A stretch of DNA of 23,688 nt from an uncultured Burkholderiales bacterium (GTDB lineage: Bacteria > Pseudomonadota > Gammaproteobacteria > Burkholderiales > Burkholderiaceae_E), in the NCBI GenBank assembly GCA_903898725.1, contig CAIUGQ010000425.1, positions 1 through 23,688 of the forward strand. The letters run 5' to 3'. The notes beneath the pieces are model-generated. The model was not told the origin of the DNA. It made no database searches and worked only from the letters and a program-made list of their open reading frames with translations. Both the position numbers and the translations under genes were made by a program. Shown piece by piece: positions 6,999 through 13,119 of the stretch (position 1 is the stretch's first letter; each line of letters begins with the position of its first letter).

Positions 6999-8053
6999 CG
7001 GGGGGGCTCCAGGTCGATGCCGATGTGTCCGGGCGCTTCGGCCGCGGCTCCGGCGGATGTCTGCGGCGTCGCGACGACTTCGGTGCGCCGGCGGATCGGG
7101 ATCGCGCCGGCGTCGATCGTCGGGGCCGGCGCCTCGGGTTCCTGCACCGGGTCGACGTCGAAGGCGATGTCGCCGTCCGGGTCCGGCACGCCGGTGGGCG
7201 CGAGGCCGGCGAAGTCGAAGGCCTCGCGGTCCATCAGGTGCGAGGGCACGATGCTCGACAGCGACGAGAAGATGCTCTCGACGCGGCCGGGAAAGCGCCG
7301 CTCCCAGTCGCGCAGCATCGCCTTGGCGTCGCGGCGCTTGAGGTTCTCCTGCGAGCCGCACAGGTTGCACGGGATGATCGGGAAGGCCTTCCACTCGGCA
7401 TAGGCCTCGAGGTCGGCCTCCTTCACGTAGGCCAGCGGCCGGATCACCACATGGCGGCCGTCGTCGGACACCAGCTTCGGCGGCATGCCCTTGAGCTTGC
7501 CGCCATGGAACAGGTTCAGGAAGAAGGTCTCGAGGATGTCGTCGCGATGGTGGCCGAGCGCGATCTTGGTGGCGCCGAGCTCGTCGGCGACGCGGTACAG
7601 GATGCCGCGCCGCAGCCGCGAGCACAGCGAGCAGGTGGTGCGGCCCTCGGGGATGACGCGGCGCACGATCGAGTAGGTGTCCTGCTCCTCGATGCGGAAC
7701 GGCACGCCGATCGAGCGCAGGTAGTCGGGCAGCACGTGCTCCGGGAACCCGGGCTGCTTCTGGTCGAGGTTCACCGCGATCAGCTCGAACGAGACCGGCG
7801 CCCGCTCGCGCAGCGTGCGCAGCAGGTCGAGCATCGCGTAGCTGTCCTTGCCGCCCGACATGCAGACCATCACGCGGTCGCCGTCCTCGATCATCCCGAA
7901 GTCGCCGATCGCCTCGCCGACCTGGCGGCACAGCCGCTTGTGCAGCTTGTTGCGCTCGTGCTCGACCTTCTGCTGCGCACGGGTGGCCGGTGCGGCGGTC
8001 ACGGAGGGCGCGGCGGGCGCGGCGGGCTGAGAGGGCCGGGTGGCGGTGTTCAT
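6995..8053 (-). CDS. ttcA: tRNA 2-thiocytidine(32) synthetase TtcA
   Basis: A 352-residue PP-loop ATPase with a [4Fe-4S] cluster that thiolates cytidine 32 of certain tRNAs. The PP-loop SGGKDS is at 66-71. Cluster cysteines are in the CSLC pair (C141, C144) and in PCNLCGS (C232, with C229 nearby), matching the three-Cys ligand set of the family. GHHRDDILETFFLNLFHGG (167-185) and LKGMPPKL are also diagnostic. Two extensions are notable. One is an Ala/Pro-rich N-terminal tail of about 25 residues. The other is a Pro/Ala/acidic C-terminal tail after about residue 300 that lacks family motifs and looks disordered, making the protein about 40 residues longer than the E. coli enzyme (311). Both ends overlap neighbours by four bases: folB stop at its start, dehydrogenase start at its stop. 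Confidence 0.96.
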   Translation of the reverse strand: MNTATRPSQPAAPAAPSVTAAPATRAQQKVEHERNKLHKRLCRQVGEAIGDFGMIEDGDRVMVCMSGGKDSYAMLDLLRTLRERAPVSFELIAVNLDQKQPGFPEHVLPDYLRSIGVPFRIEEQDTYSIVRRVIPEGRTTCSLCSRLRRGILYRVADELGATKIALGHHRDDILETFFLNLFHGGKLKGMPPKLVSDDGRHVVIRPLAYVKEADLEAYAEWKAFPIIPCNLCGSQENLKRRDAKAMLRDWERRFPGRVESIFSSLSSIVPSHLMDREAFDFAGLAPTGVPDPDGDIAFDVDPVQEPEAPAPTIDAGAIPIRRRTEVVATPQTSAGAAAEAPGHIGIDLEPPR

Positions 8054-8415
8054 CCGGGCTTCCTGCGGTGGATCTCGACGCCGACCTCCTCGACGTCGTC
8101 GAAGGCGGTGTACTTGTGGACCCGGACGCGGACGGCGCGCACGTCGGTCATCGCGAGCAGGCGCTCGACGACGCGGTCGGCGAGCGTCTCGAGGAGGTTG
8201 ATGTGGCCGTCGCGCACCACCTCGATCATCGCGGCGCGGATCGTCTGGTAGTCGAACACCTCGTCGAGCTTGTCGCGCGAGGGATGGAAGCGGGTGTCGG
8301 CGATCTCCAGCTCGGCGTCGAGCTTGAGCGGCTGCGTGCGGTTCTTCTCGTGCGCATGCACGCCGATCTGCGCGTCGATGCGCAGGCCCCGGATGAAGAT
8401 CGACTGGGTGTCCAC
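8050..8415 (-). CDS. folB: Dihydroneopterin aldolase FolB
   Basis: A 121-residue protein of the FolB/FolX tunnelling fold. It converts 7,8-dihydroneopterin to 6-hydroxymethyl-7,8-dihydropterin and glycolaldehyde in folate synthesis. Recognisable segments are IFIRGLRIDAQIGVHAHEKN (7-26), where E23 aligns with the pterin-anchoring region; FDYQTIRAAMIEVV; LLETLADRVVERLL, with the conserved Glu; and the C-terminal VRVHKYTAF, whose Lys is the catalytic base of the family. The start is a GTG at 8415, two bases after the TGA of the upstream reductase gene. No in-frame ATG gives a full-length product. Its TGA overlaps the ttcA ATG (8050-8053). The tight packing indicates one transcript folM-folB-ttcA-dehydrogenase. 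Length is normal for the family. Confidence 0.94.
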   Translation of the reverse strand: MDTQSIFIRGLRIDAQIGVHAHEKNRTQPLKLDAELEIADTRFHPSRDKLDEVFDYQTIRAAMIEVVRDGHINLLETLADRVVERLLAMTDVRAVRVRVHKYTAFDDVEEVGVEIHRRKPG

Positions 8416-8417
8416 GG

Positions 8418-9206
8418 TCAGGGGCCTTCGGGCGGCATGAAGCTCACGTCGCGCGGCAGCGGACGCAGGTGCTGGCCGCCGTCGCACAGGATGGTCGAGC
8501 CGGTGAGGGAGCGGTTGGCGACCGCGAACACCACCGAGGCGGCGACGTCGGCGGCGGTGCTCGAGCGGCCGAGCGGCGAGTGCGAGCGGTGCGCCTGCGC
8601 GAAGGTCGCGTCGTCCTGCAGGTAGCTGGGCAGCGTCAGGCCGGGCGCCACGCCGACCACCCGCACGCGGGGGGCGAGCGCCTGCGCGAGCATCGTGGTC
8701 GCGGCGGCGAGGCCGGCCTTCGACAGCGTGTAGGACAGGAAGTCGGGGTTCTGGGCCCAGAGCTTCTGGTCGAGCAGGTTCACCACCACGCCCTCGGCGC
8801 CGGCGGGCAGCAGGCGGTGCAGCTCGCGCGCCAGCAGCACCGGTGCGGCGAGGTTGGGCAGCAGGTGGGCCTGGAACGACGCGAAGCCGACGTCCGCAGC
8901 CGAATCGAACTCGAAGCGCGAGGCGTTGTTCACCACGCAGGTGGCCGCGCCGAGCGCGTCGGCGAGCGCCGGCAGCAGCGCCAGCACCTCGGCCTCGTCC
9001 TGCAGCTGCGCCGGCAGCGCGATGGCGCGACGCCCGAGCGCGCGGATGGCGGCGACGGTGGCCTCGGCGTCGTCGCGCGAGCTGCCGTAGTGCACGCCGA
9101 TGTCCCAGCCGGCGCGCGCGAGGGCGAGCGCGATCTCGCGGCCGAGACGACGGGCGGCGCCGGTGACGAGGGCGACCTGCGGAAGGGGGGCGGCGGGCGT
9201 CTGCAT
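8418..9206 (-). CDS. folM: SDR-family pteridine/dihydromonapterin reductase (FolM-like)
   Basis: A 262-residue short-chain dehydrogenase. The cofactor loop is TGAARRLGRE (15-24), the Arg-containing variant typical of NADPH-dependent pteridine reductases (PTR1/FolM) rather than the plain TGxxxGxG. VVNNASRFEFD (91-101) is the NNAS motif with the Phe-rich pteridine-pocket segment. The active site Asp-Tyr-Lys is D146 (LLDQKLW), Y159 and K163 (SYTLSK), with the 13-residue D-to-Y spacing found in PTR1. The role is probably reduction of dihydropteridines such as dihydromonapterin, or of dihydrofolate. Its position directly upstream of folB supports a pterin substrate. The ATG at 9206 is only 9 bases from a -10-like TACACT, with no Shine-Dalgarno, suggesting near-leaderless translation. 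FolM is preferred over a generic SDR; the exact substrate is inferred. Confidence 0.85.
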   Translation of the reverse strand: MQTPAAPLPQVALVTGAARRLGREIALALARAGWDIGVHYGSSRDDAEATVAAIRALGRRAIALPAQLQDEAEVLALLPALADALGAATCVVNNASRFEFDSAADVGFASFQAHLLPNLAAPVLLARELHRLLPAGAEGVVVNLLDQKLWAQNPDFLSYTLSKAGLAAATTMLAQALAPRVRVVGVAPGLTLPSYLQDDATFAQAHRSHSPLGRSSTAADVAASVVFAVANRSLTGSTILCDGGQHLRPLPRDVSFMPPEGP

Positions 9207-9215
9207 GGAGCCCGG

Positions 9216-9221
9216 AGTGTA
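9216..9221 (-). promoter_or_regulatory. Candidate -10 element for the folM-folB-ttcA string, giving an almost leaderless mRNA
   Basis: On the minus strand this reads TACACT (4 of 6 to TATAAT), and its 3' edge is 9 bases from the ATG at 9206. Transcription would begin within a few bases of the start codon. No Shine-Dalgarno fits in the remaining bases. Motif match only. Confidence 0.4.
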
Positions 9222-9226
9222 CCCGC

Positions 9227-9266
9227 GCGCCTGCGGGCCCGGCGCCGCGCGCCGCGCTGCAGGCGC
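9227..9266. repeat. 8-bp inverted repeat in the folM/midA divergent promoter region
   Basis: GCGCCTGC (9227-9234) and GCAGGCGC (9259-9266) form a perfect 8-bp inverted repeat separated by 24 bases, centred in the 78-base spacer between the divergent start codons. It could be an operator for both directions. Chance is a real alternative in such GC-rich sequence. Confidence 0.3.
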
Positions 9267-9271
9267 CATGC

Positions 9272-9277
9272 GAGAAT
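9272..9277 (+). promoter_or_regulatory. Candidate -10 element for midA, giving a leaderless mRNA
   Basis: GAGAAT on the plus strand ends 7 bases before the ATG at 9285. The predicted transcription start falls on or next to the A of the ATG, and no Shine-Dalgarno is present. No -35 hexamer is evident in the GC-only upstream sequence. Motif match only. Confidence 0.4.
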
Positions 9278-9284
9278 CCGCCCC

Positions 9285-10517
9285 ATGACGATGCCGCAGC
9301 CCGATCCGCAGGCGCTCGCGCACAGCGCGGTGCTCGCAGGCCGGATCGCCGAGGCGATCGAGGCCGCCGGCGGCTGGCTGCCGTTCGACGCCTGGATGGC
9401 TCGGGCGCTCTACGAGCCCGGCCTCGGCTACTACGCCGGTGGCGCACATCCGTTCGGCGCCGGCGGCGATTTCGTCACCGCGCCCGAGCTCTCGCCGGCC
9501 TTCGCCGAGTGCATCGCCGCGCAGGTGGCCGAGTGGTTCGCCCATTGCGACCCTGTCGTGGTGGAGTTCGGCGCCGGCACCGGGACGCTCGCCGCGGGGG
9601 TGCTCGCGGCGCTGCGCCGGCTCGGTCGCCCCGCGCACCGCTATGCGATCGTCGAGCTCTCCGGCACGCTGCGCGCCCAGCAGCGCGAGACCCTGGCGCG
9701 GCAGGTGCCCGAGGCGCTCGGGACGGTCGAGTGGCTCGATGCGCTGCCGGCCTCGATCGACGGCGTCGTCCTCGGCAACGAGGTGCTCGATGCCATGCCG
9801 GTCCGGGTCTTCGAGCACACCGGCGACGGCACCCTCGACGAACTCGGCGTGGCCCTCGACGACGCAGGCGTGATCCGCTGGGCGGCGCGACCGGCCGACC
9901 CCGGGCTGCGTGCCGCGCTCGCAGAGTCGCTGCGCGCGGCGGCGCGGACCGATCCCGACGCGTCGAGCGATGCGGCCGGGCACGAGGCCGCGCCGTGGCC
10001 GCTGCTGGGCCCGGGCCGCTACCGCTCCGAGCTCGGTCTGCAGGCCGCCGCCTGGGTCGCGACCGTCGGGCGGGCGCTGCGCCGAGGCGCGATGCTGCTG
10101 GTCGACTACGGCTTCCCCGCCCGCGAGTACTACCACCCGCAGCGCGACGGCGGCACGCTGATCGCGCACCGGCGCCACCATGCGCACGGCGACGTGCTGC
10201 GCTGGCCCGGGCTGCAGGACGTCACCGCCCATGTCGACTTCAGCGCGATCGCGCGCTCGGCGGCCGGCGAGGGGCTCGAGCTGCTCGGCTACACCTCGCA
10301 GGCCCGCTTCCTGATGAACTGCGGGCTGCTCGAGCGGCTCGCCGAGACCACCCGCGGCGGTGCGGTCGACCCCGGGTCGATCCGTACGCTGAGCGCGGTG
10401 CAGACCCTGCTGTCCGAGGCCGAGATGGGCGAGCTGTTCAAGGCGATCGCCTTCGGGCGCGGCTTGCCGCCGATGCCGCTCGGCTTCGTGCGCGGCGACC
10501 GGAGCGGCTCGCTTTGA
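9285..10517 (+). CDS. SAM-dependent methyltransferase of the MidA/NDUFAF7 (DUF185) family
   Basis: A 410-residue class I methyltransferase of the family that in mitochondria (NDUFAF7/MidA) dimethylates an arginine of a complex I subunit. The bacterial role is not settled. The hallmark N-terminal block is present: WLPFDAWMARALYEPGLGYYAGG (31-53) and GDFVTAPELSPAFAE (61-75). The SAM-binding loop VVEFGAGTGTLAAG is at 92-105, followed by IVELSGTLRAQQRETL and DGVVLGNEVLDAMPV. LLVDYGFPAREYYHPQRDGGTL then GDVLRWPGLQDVTAHVDF complete the family pattern. An insertion at about residues 190-245 is Ala/Asp-rich. The ATG at 9285 fits the family start; a second in-frame ATG lies two codons later. It heads a short plus-strand operon with a DUF2905 peptide and perhaps maoC. 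It may be leaderless. Confidence 0.9.
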   Translation: MTMPQPDPQALAHSAVLAGRIAEAIEAAGGWLPFDAWMARALYEPGLGYYAGGAHPFGAGGDFVTAPELSPAFAECIAAQVAEWFAHCDPVVVEFGAGTGTLAAGVLAALRRLGRPAHRYAIVELSGTLRAQQRETLARQVPEALGTVEWLDALPASIDGVVLGNEVLDAMPVRVFEHTGDGTLDELGVALDDAGVIRWAARPADPGLRAALAESLRAAARTDPDASSDAAGHEAAPWPLLGPGRYRSELGLQAAAWVATVGRALRRGAMLLVDYGFPAREYYHPQRDGGTLIAHRRHHAHGDVLRWPGLQDVTAHVDFSAIARSAAGEGLELLGYTSQARFLMNCGLLERLAETTRGGAVDPGSIRTLSAVQTLLSEAEMGELFKAIAFGRGLPPMPLGFVRGDRSGSL

Positions 10518-10705
10518 AGTGGCTGATCGCCACGGCGGTCGCGCTCTTCCTGTTCTCGGGTGCGATGCCGTGGCTGCGCAAGCTCGGCATCGGCCGGCTG
10601 CCGGGCGACTTCAGCTTCCGGCTGTTCGGCCGCGAATGGTCGATCCCGCTGATGTCGACGATCGTGCTGTCGATCACCGCGGCACTCATCGCGCGGCTCA
10701 TCTAG
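10514..10705 (+). CDS. DUF2905-family small inner-membrane protein
   Basis: A 63-residue membrane peptide, TTG-initiated. The start codon overlaps the midA stop in TTGA (10514-10517). It begins LKWLIATAVALFLFSGAMPW, a first membrane helix, continues with the diagnostic cytoplasmic-loop motif LGIGRLPGDFSFRLFGREW (28-46), and ends with a second hydrophobic segment (about 46-63). This two-helix, about 65-residue layout with G-R-LPGDF is characteristic of DUF2905, whose function is unknown. No ATG exists in frame near the N-terminus, and the start chosen gives exactly the family length. Translational coupling to midA is expected. It is easily missed by ATG-only gene finding. Confidence 0.85.
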   Translation: MKWLIATAVALFLFSGAMPWLRKLGIGRLPGDFSFRLFGREWSIPLMSTIVLSITAALIARLI

Positions 10706-10733
10706 CGGGCCCCCGAGACGACCCAACCACAAC

Positions 10734-10738
10734 GAGGA
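10734..10738 (+). promoter_or_regulatory. Ribosome binding site of the MaoC-family gene
   Basis: AGGAG lies 10 bases before the ATG at 10749, in a 43-base gap after the DUF2905 stop. It is one of the few textbook Shine-Dalgarno sites in the window and fixes the start of the hydratase gene. Confidence 0.7.
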
Positions 10739-10748
10739 GACGACTCCG

Positions 10749-11216
10749 ATGCAGCACTACACCCACGCCCAGTTCCCCGGCCTGGTCGGCCAGGAGATCG
10801 CGCTGACCGACTGGCTCGAGATCACGCAGGACCGCATCGACCGGTTCGCCGACGCCACCGATGACCACCAGTGGATCCACGTCGACGCCGAGCGCGCCCG
10901 CAGCGGGCCGTTCGGCGCGACCATCGCGCACGGCTACCTGACCCTGTCGCTGCTGGCCGGCTTCTCGCAGCGCAACCTGTCGATCGACGACGAGACGATG
11001 TCGATCAACTACGGACTGAACAAGGTGAGGTTCCCGTCGCCGGTGCGCTGCGGGTCGAAGGTGCGCGCGCGCTTCGTGCTGCAGTCATGCACGCCGGCCG
11101 ACGGCGGTCCGGGCGGGCGCCCCGGCCTGCAGCTGGTGATGCGAGCGACGATCGAGATCGAGGGGTCCGACAAGCCCGCCTGCGTCGCCGAGGCGGTGCG
11201 TCTGACCTTCAAGTAG
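10749..11216 (+). CDS. MaoC-family (R)-specific enoyl-CoA hydratase-like protein
   Basis: A 155-residue single hot-dog-fold protein of the MaoC-like dehydratase family, which hydrates trans-2-enoyl-CoA to (R)-3-hydroxyacyl-CoA (PhaJ-type activity). The hydratase-2 motif is intact. FADATDDHQWIHVD places the catalytic pair D39 and H44 with the D-x4-H spacing of PhaJ, followed by GPFGATIAHGYLTLSL (53-68). NYGLNKVRFPSPVRCGSKVRAR is the family substrate-side strand. Proteins of this exact type are common single-gene loci in Betaproteobacteria. The acyl chain preference cannot be read. An AGGAG precedes the ATG. The gene follows DUF2905 by 43 bases, so it may be co-transcribed with midA. Its last 8 bases overlap the convergent receiver gene. 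Confidence 0.92.
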   Translation: MQHYTHAQFPGLVGQEIALTDWLEITQDRIDRFADATDDHQWIHVDAERARSGPFGATIAHGYLTLSLLAGFSQRNLSIDDETMSINYGLNKVRFPSPVRCGSKVRARFVLQSCTPADGGPGGRPGLQLVMRATIEIEGSDKPACVAEAVRLTFK

Positions 11217-11589
11217 GCGTGCCGGGCCCGAGCACGCGCCCGACGATCTCGAGCAGCGCCTCGGGCCGCCACGGCTTGGCGAGGAAGGCGACGATCGGCG
11301 CATCGCCGATCCGCGAGCGCACGTAGTCCTCGGCGTAGCCGCTGCTCAGGATCACCGGCAGCGTCGGGCACACCGTCGCGATCACGCCGAGCACCGCCGC
11401 GCCGTCGGCGCGCGGCATCACGAGGTCGAGCACGGCCATCCCGAAGCGGTCCGCACCGGCCTGCAGGTGCTCGATCGCCTCCATGCCGTCCTGCGCGACC
11501 AGCACGGTGTAGCCGGCATCGACGAGCACCTGCTCGAGCAGGTACGCGACGATCCGGTCGTCCTCGGCGATCAGTACCCGTCGGCTCAT
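11209..11589 (-). CDS. Stand-alone response-regulator receiver domain (CheY-like)
   Basis: A 126-residue single receiver domain without an output domain. The acidic cluster E9-D10-D11 (VLIAEDDRIV), phospho-acceptor D55 (AVLDLVMPR), the Ser at 82-83 (VILSSGYAED) and K105 (FLAKPWRPEAL) are all in place, so it should be phosphorylatable. The LSSGYAED and AKPWRPE segments resemble receivers linked to hybrid sensor kinases. It begins 15 bases after the stop of the upstream 7TM-PAS sensor gene, so the two very likely form an operon. That sensor has no kinase domain, so the phosphodonor must be encoded elsewhere. The target is unknown. The 3' end overlaps maoC by 8 bases. Confidence 0.93.
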   Translation of the reverse strand: MSRRVLIAEDDRIVAYLLEQVLVDAGYTVLVAQDGMEAIEHLQAGADRFGMAVLDLVMPRADGAAVLGVIATVCPTLPVILSSGYAEDYVRSRIGDAPIVAFLAKPWRPEALLEIVGRVLGPGTPT

Positions 11590-11604
11590 CGCGCAGCCGG
11601 GCCC

Positions 11605-12876
11605 TCAGTCCGCACGCTGCCTCTCGCGGTAGGCCGCCGGATAGAGCCGCACCGTGCAGTCGGGACACATGCCGTGGGAGACGGTGGCGCCCGAGTGGTC
11701 GCGCAGGTACTCGTCGACGGGGCGCCAGGCGCCATGACCGTCACGGATGTGCTTGCACGACGCGCACACCGGCAGCAGCCCGCTCAGCGTGCGGACCTGG
11801 GTGAGCGCATGGCGCAGTTCGGTGATGAGCAGTTCGCGCTCGTCTTCCATGCGGACCCGCGCGGTCATGTCGTGCAGCAGCAGCAGGCTGCCCGCCGGCG
11901 CACCGTGACCCGCGTCCAGCGGCACCGTGCGCACCGCGAAGTGCCGGGCCTGCAGCGTCACGAAGGGCGCGGACTGACCGGCGGCGAGGATGCCGGCCTC
12001 GCCGCCGGCCGCCGCGAACAGCGCGGCGGCCGGCCGGCCGAGCGCATCGGCCACCGGCACGCCGAGCAGCGCCGACATCGTGCGGTTCAGGTCGATCACG
12101 CGTCCGTGGGCGTCGGTGGCGAGCATGCCGTCCTCGATCGCATCGAGCAGCACGTCGCGCGCCACCGGCGTCAGGTCGAGCATCCGGTGCCGCAGCACCG
12201 CCCAGCCGATCAGCAGGCCGGTGCTGGCGAGCGCGAGGGGCATCGGATCCATGGAGCGCGGTGCGATCCCGAGCAGCGAGGTCGCGTTGGCCACCACCGG
12301 TGCGACCGAGGCGGCGGCGACCGCGATCCCCTGCGGGCGCGCGAGCGGCCCGGTCCGCGCCGCCCACATCAGCACCATCACGACGCTGGCGACGATCATC
12401 AGGTAGTTGTAGCCGATCACGTAGGGGTGCAGCGGCCCGTAGGCGATCTGCGCGACGTAGGTGAGGTTCCCGGTGCGCTCGAACACCACCTCGCGCAGCA
12501 GCCAGCCGCGGCCTTCATCAGTCCAGAGGATCGCCAGGCGCAGCGCCGGCAGCGCCGACAGCGCGGCGAGCACCCAGCCGCGGCGCTTCGGCATCCAGCC
12601 GGTGAACTCGAGCGCGAACCAGACCACCGCGACCGGCGTGAACGAGATGAACGCGTACTTGACGTTCAGCCACAGGGCCGCCGACGCCGGCGACGACAGG
12701 GCCTGCAGCGCGACGGTCGCGGTCCAGCCCGCCGACAGGGCCGCGAGCGCGGCGAACCCGCGGCCGACCGCCTGACGGCGGGCGTGCAGACCGAATCCTG
12801 CCATCGCGGCCAGCACGAACAGCGTCACGATCGTCGCGAGCAGATAGAGCACCTGCAGGTCGACCTGAGGCTTCAT
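11605..12876 (-). CDS. Membrane sensor: 7TM (HisKA_7TM-like) plus PAS domain plus C-terminal CxxC...CxxC motif, no kinase
   Basis: A 423-residue protein. Residues 1-230 hold about seven hydrophobic segments (near 8-30, 39-58, 68-92, 100-117, 150-171, 183-204, 212-228), the arrangement of the N-terminal 7TM domain of some histidine kinases. The junction LDLTPVARDVLLDAIEDGMLATDAHGRVIDLN (233-264) is typical of the step from that domain into a PAS fold (about 240-340). A short helix (341-366) follows. The end is LLPVCASCKHIRDG (C371, C374), WRPVDEYL and SHGMCPDC (H401, C404, C407). This Cys motif occurs at the C-termini of diverse PAS and receiver proteins and may bind metal; that is inference. 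No H-box, N-box, GGDEF or other output domain is visible. The ATG at 12876 is preferred; a TTG immediately before it is an alternative. It lies directly upstream of the receiver gene. Confidence 0.85.
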   Translation of the reverse strand: MKPQVDLQVLYLLATIVTLFVLAAMAGFGLHARRQAVGRGFAALAALSAGWTATVALQALSSPASAALWLNVKYAFISFTPVAVVWFALEFTGWMPKRRGWVLAALSALPALRLAILWTDEGRGWLLREVVFERTGNLTYVAQIAYGPLHPYVIGYNYLMIVASVVMVLMWAARTGPLARPQGIAVAAASVAPVVANATSLLGIAPRSMDPMPLALASTGLLIGWAVLRHRMLDLTPVARDVLLDAIEDGMLATDAHGRVIDLNRTMSALLGVPVADALGRPAAALFAAAGGEAGILAAGQSAPFVTLQARHFAVRTVPLDAGHGAPAGSLLLLHDMTARVRMEDERELLITELRHALTQVRTLSGLLPVCASCKHIRDGHGAWRPVDEYLRDHSGATVSHGMCPDCTVRLYPAAYRERQRAD

Positions 12877-13119
12877 CAAATGTGGGGAACGCGGTCTCGG
12901 AAGCGCGACACTTCATCACGGATTTGTATCGCCGGCCAGCCTTTGCACCCCTGTCCTAATCCGGGCGGTGCGCGATCCGATGCGCCCGCCGCGGCACGAG
13001 GACTGCAAATGGGATAGATGCCCATTCGGACGGCGGCCGCGCGGCGTCCATCTCCTCCGTCGCGAGGGGCGGCGAGGGCCAGCGAGCTGCGGGAGTCGAG
13101 CCCTCCAGGCACGCCGCGG
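12877..13119. other. 243-base spacer between cca and the sensor operon
   Basis: This is the longest gene-free stretch in the window. It must hold the promoter of the sensor/receiver operon (minus) and the 3' end of the cca transcript. A TACAAA -10-like element on the minus strand near 12922-12927 lacks a good -35. AATGGG-N7-CCCATT (13008-13026) is a 6-bp inverted repeat. No intrinsic terminator with a T-run and no convincing small ORF were found. Confidence 0.4.

Noticed and set aside
11467..13017. Plus-strand frame of 516 codons over the sensor/receiver operon
   Set aside because: It is antisense to two well-supported genes and its translation is His/Arg/Gln-rich with no recognisable motif.
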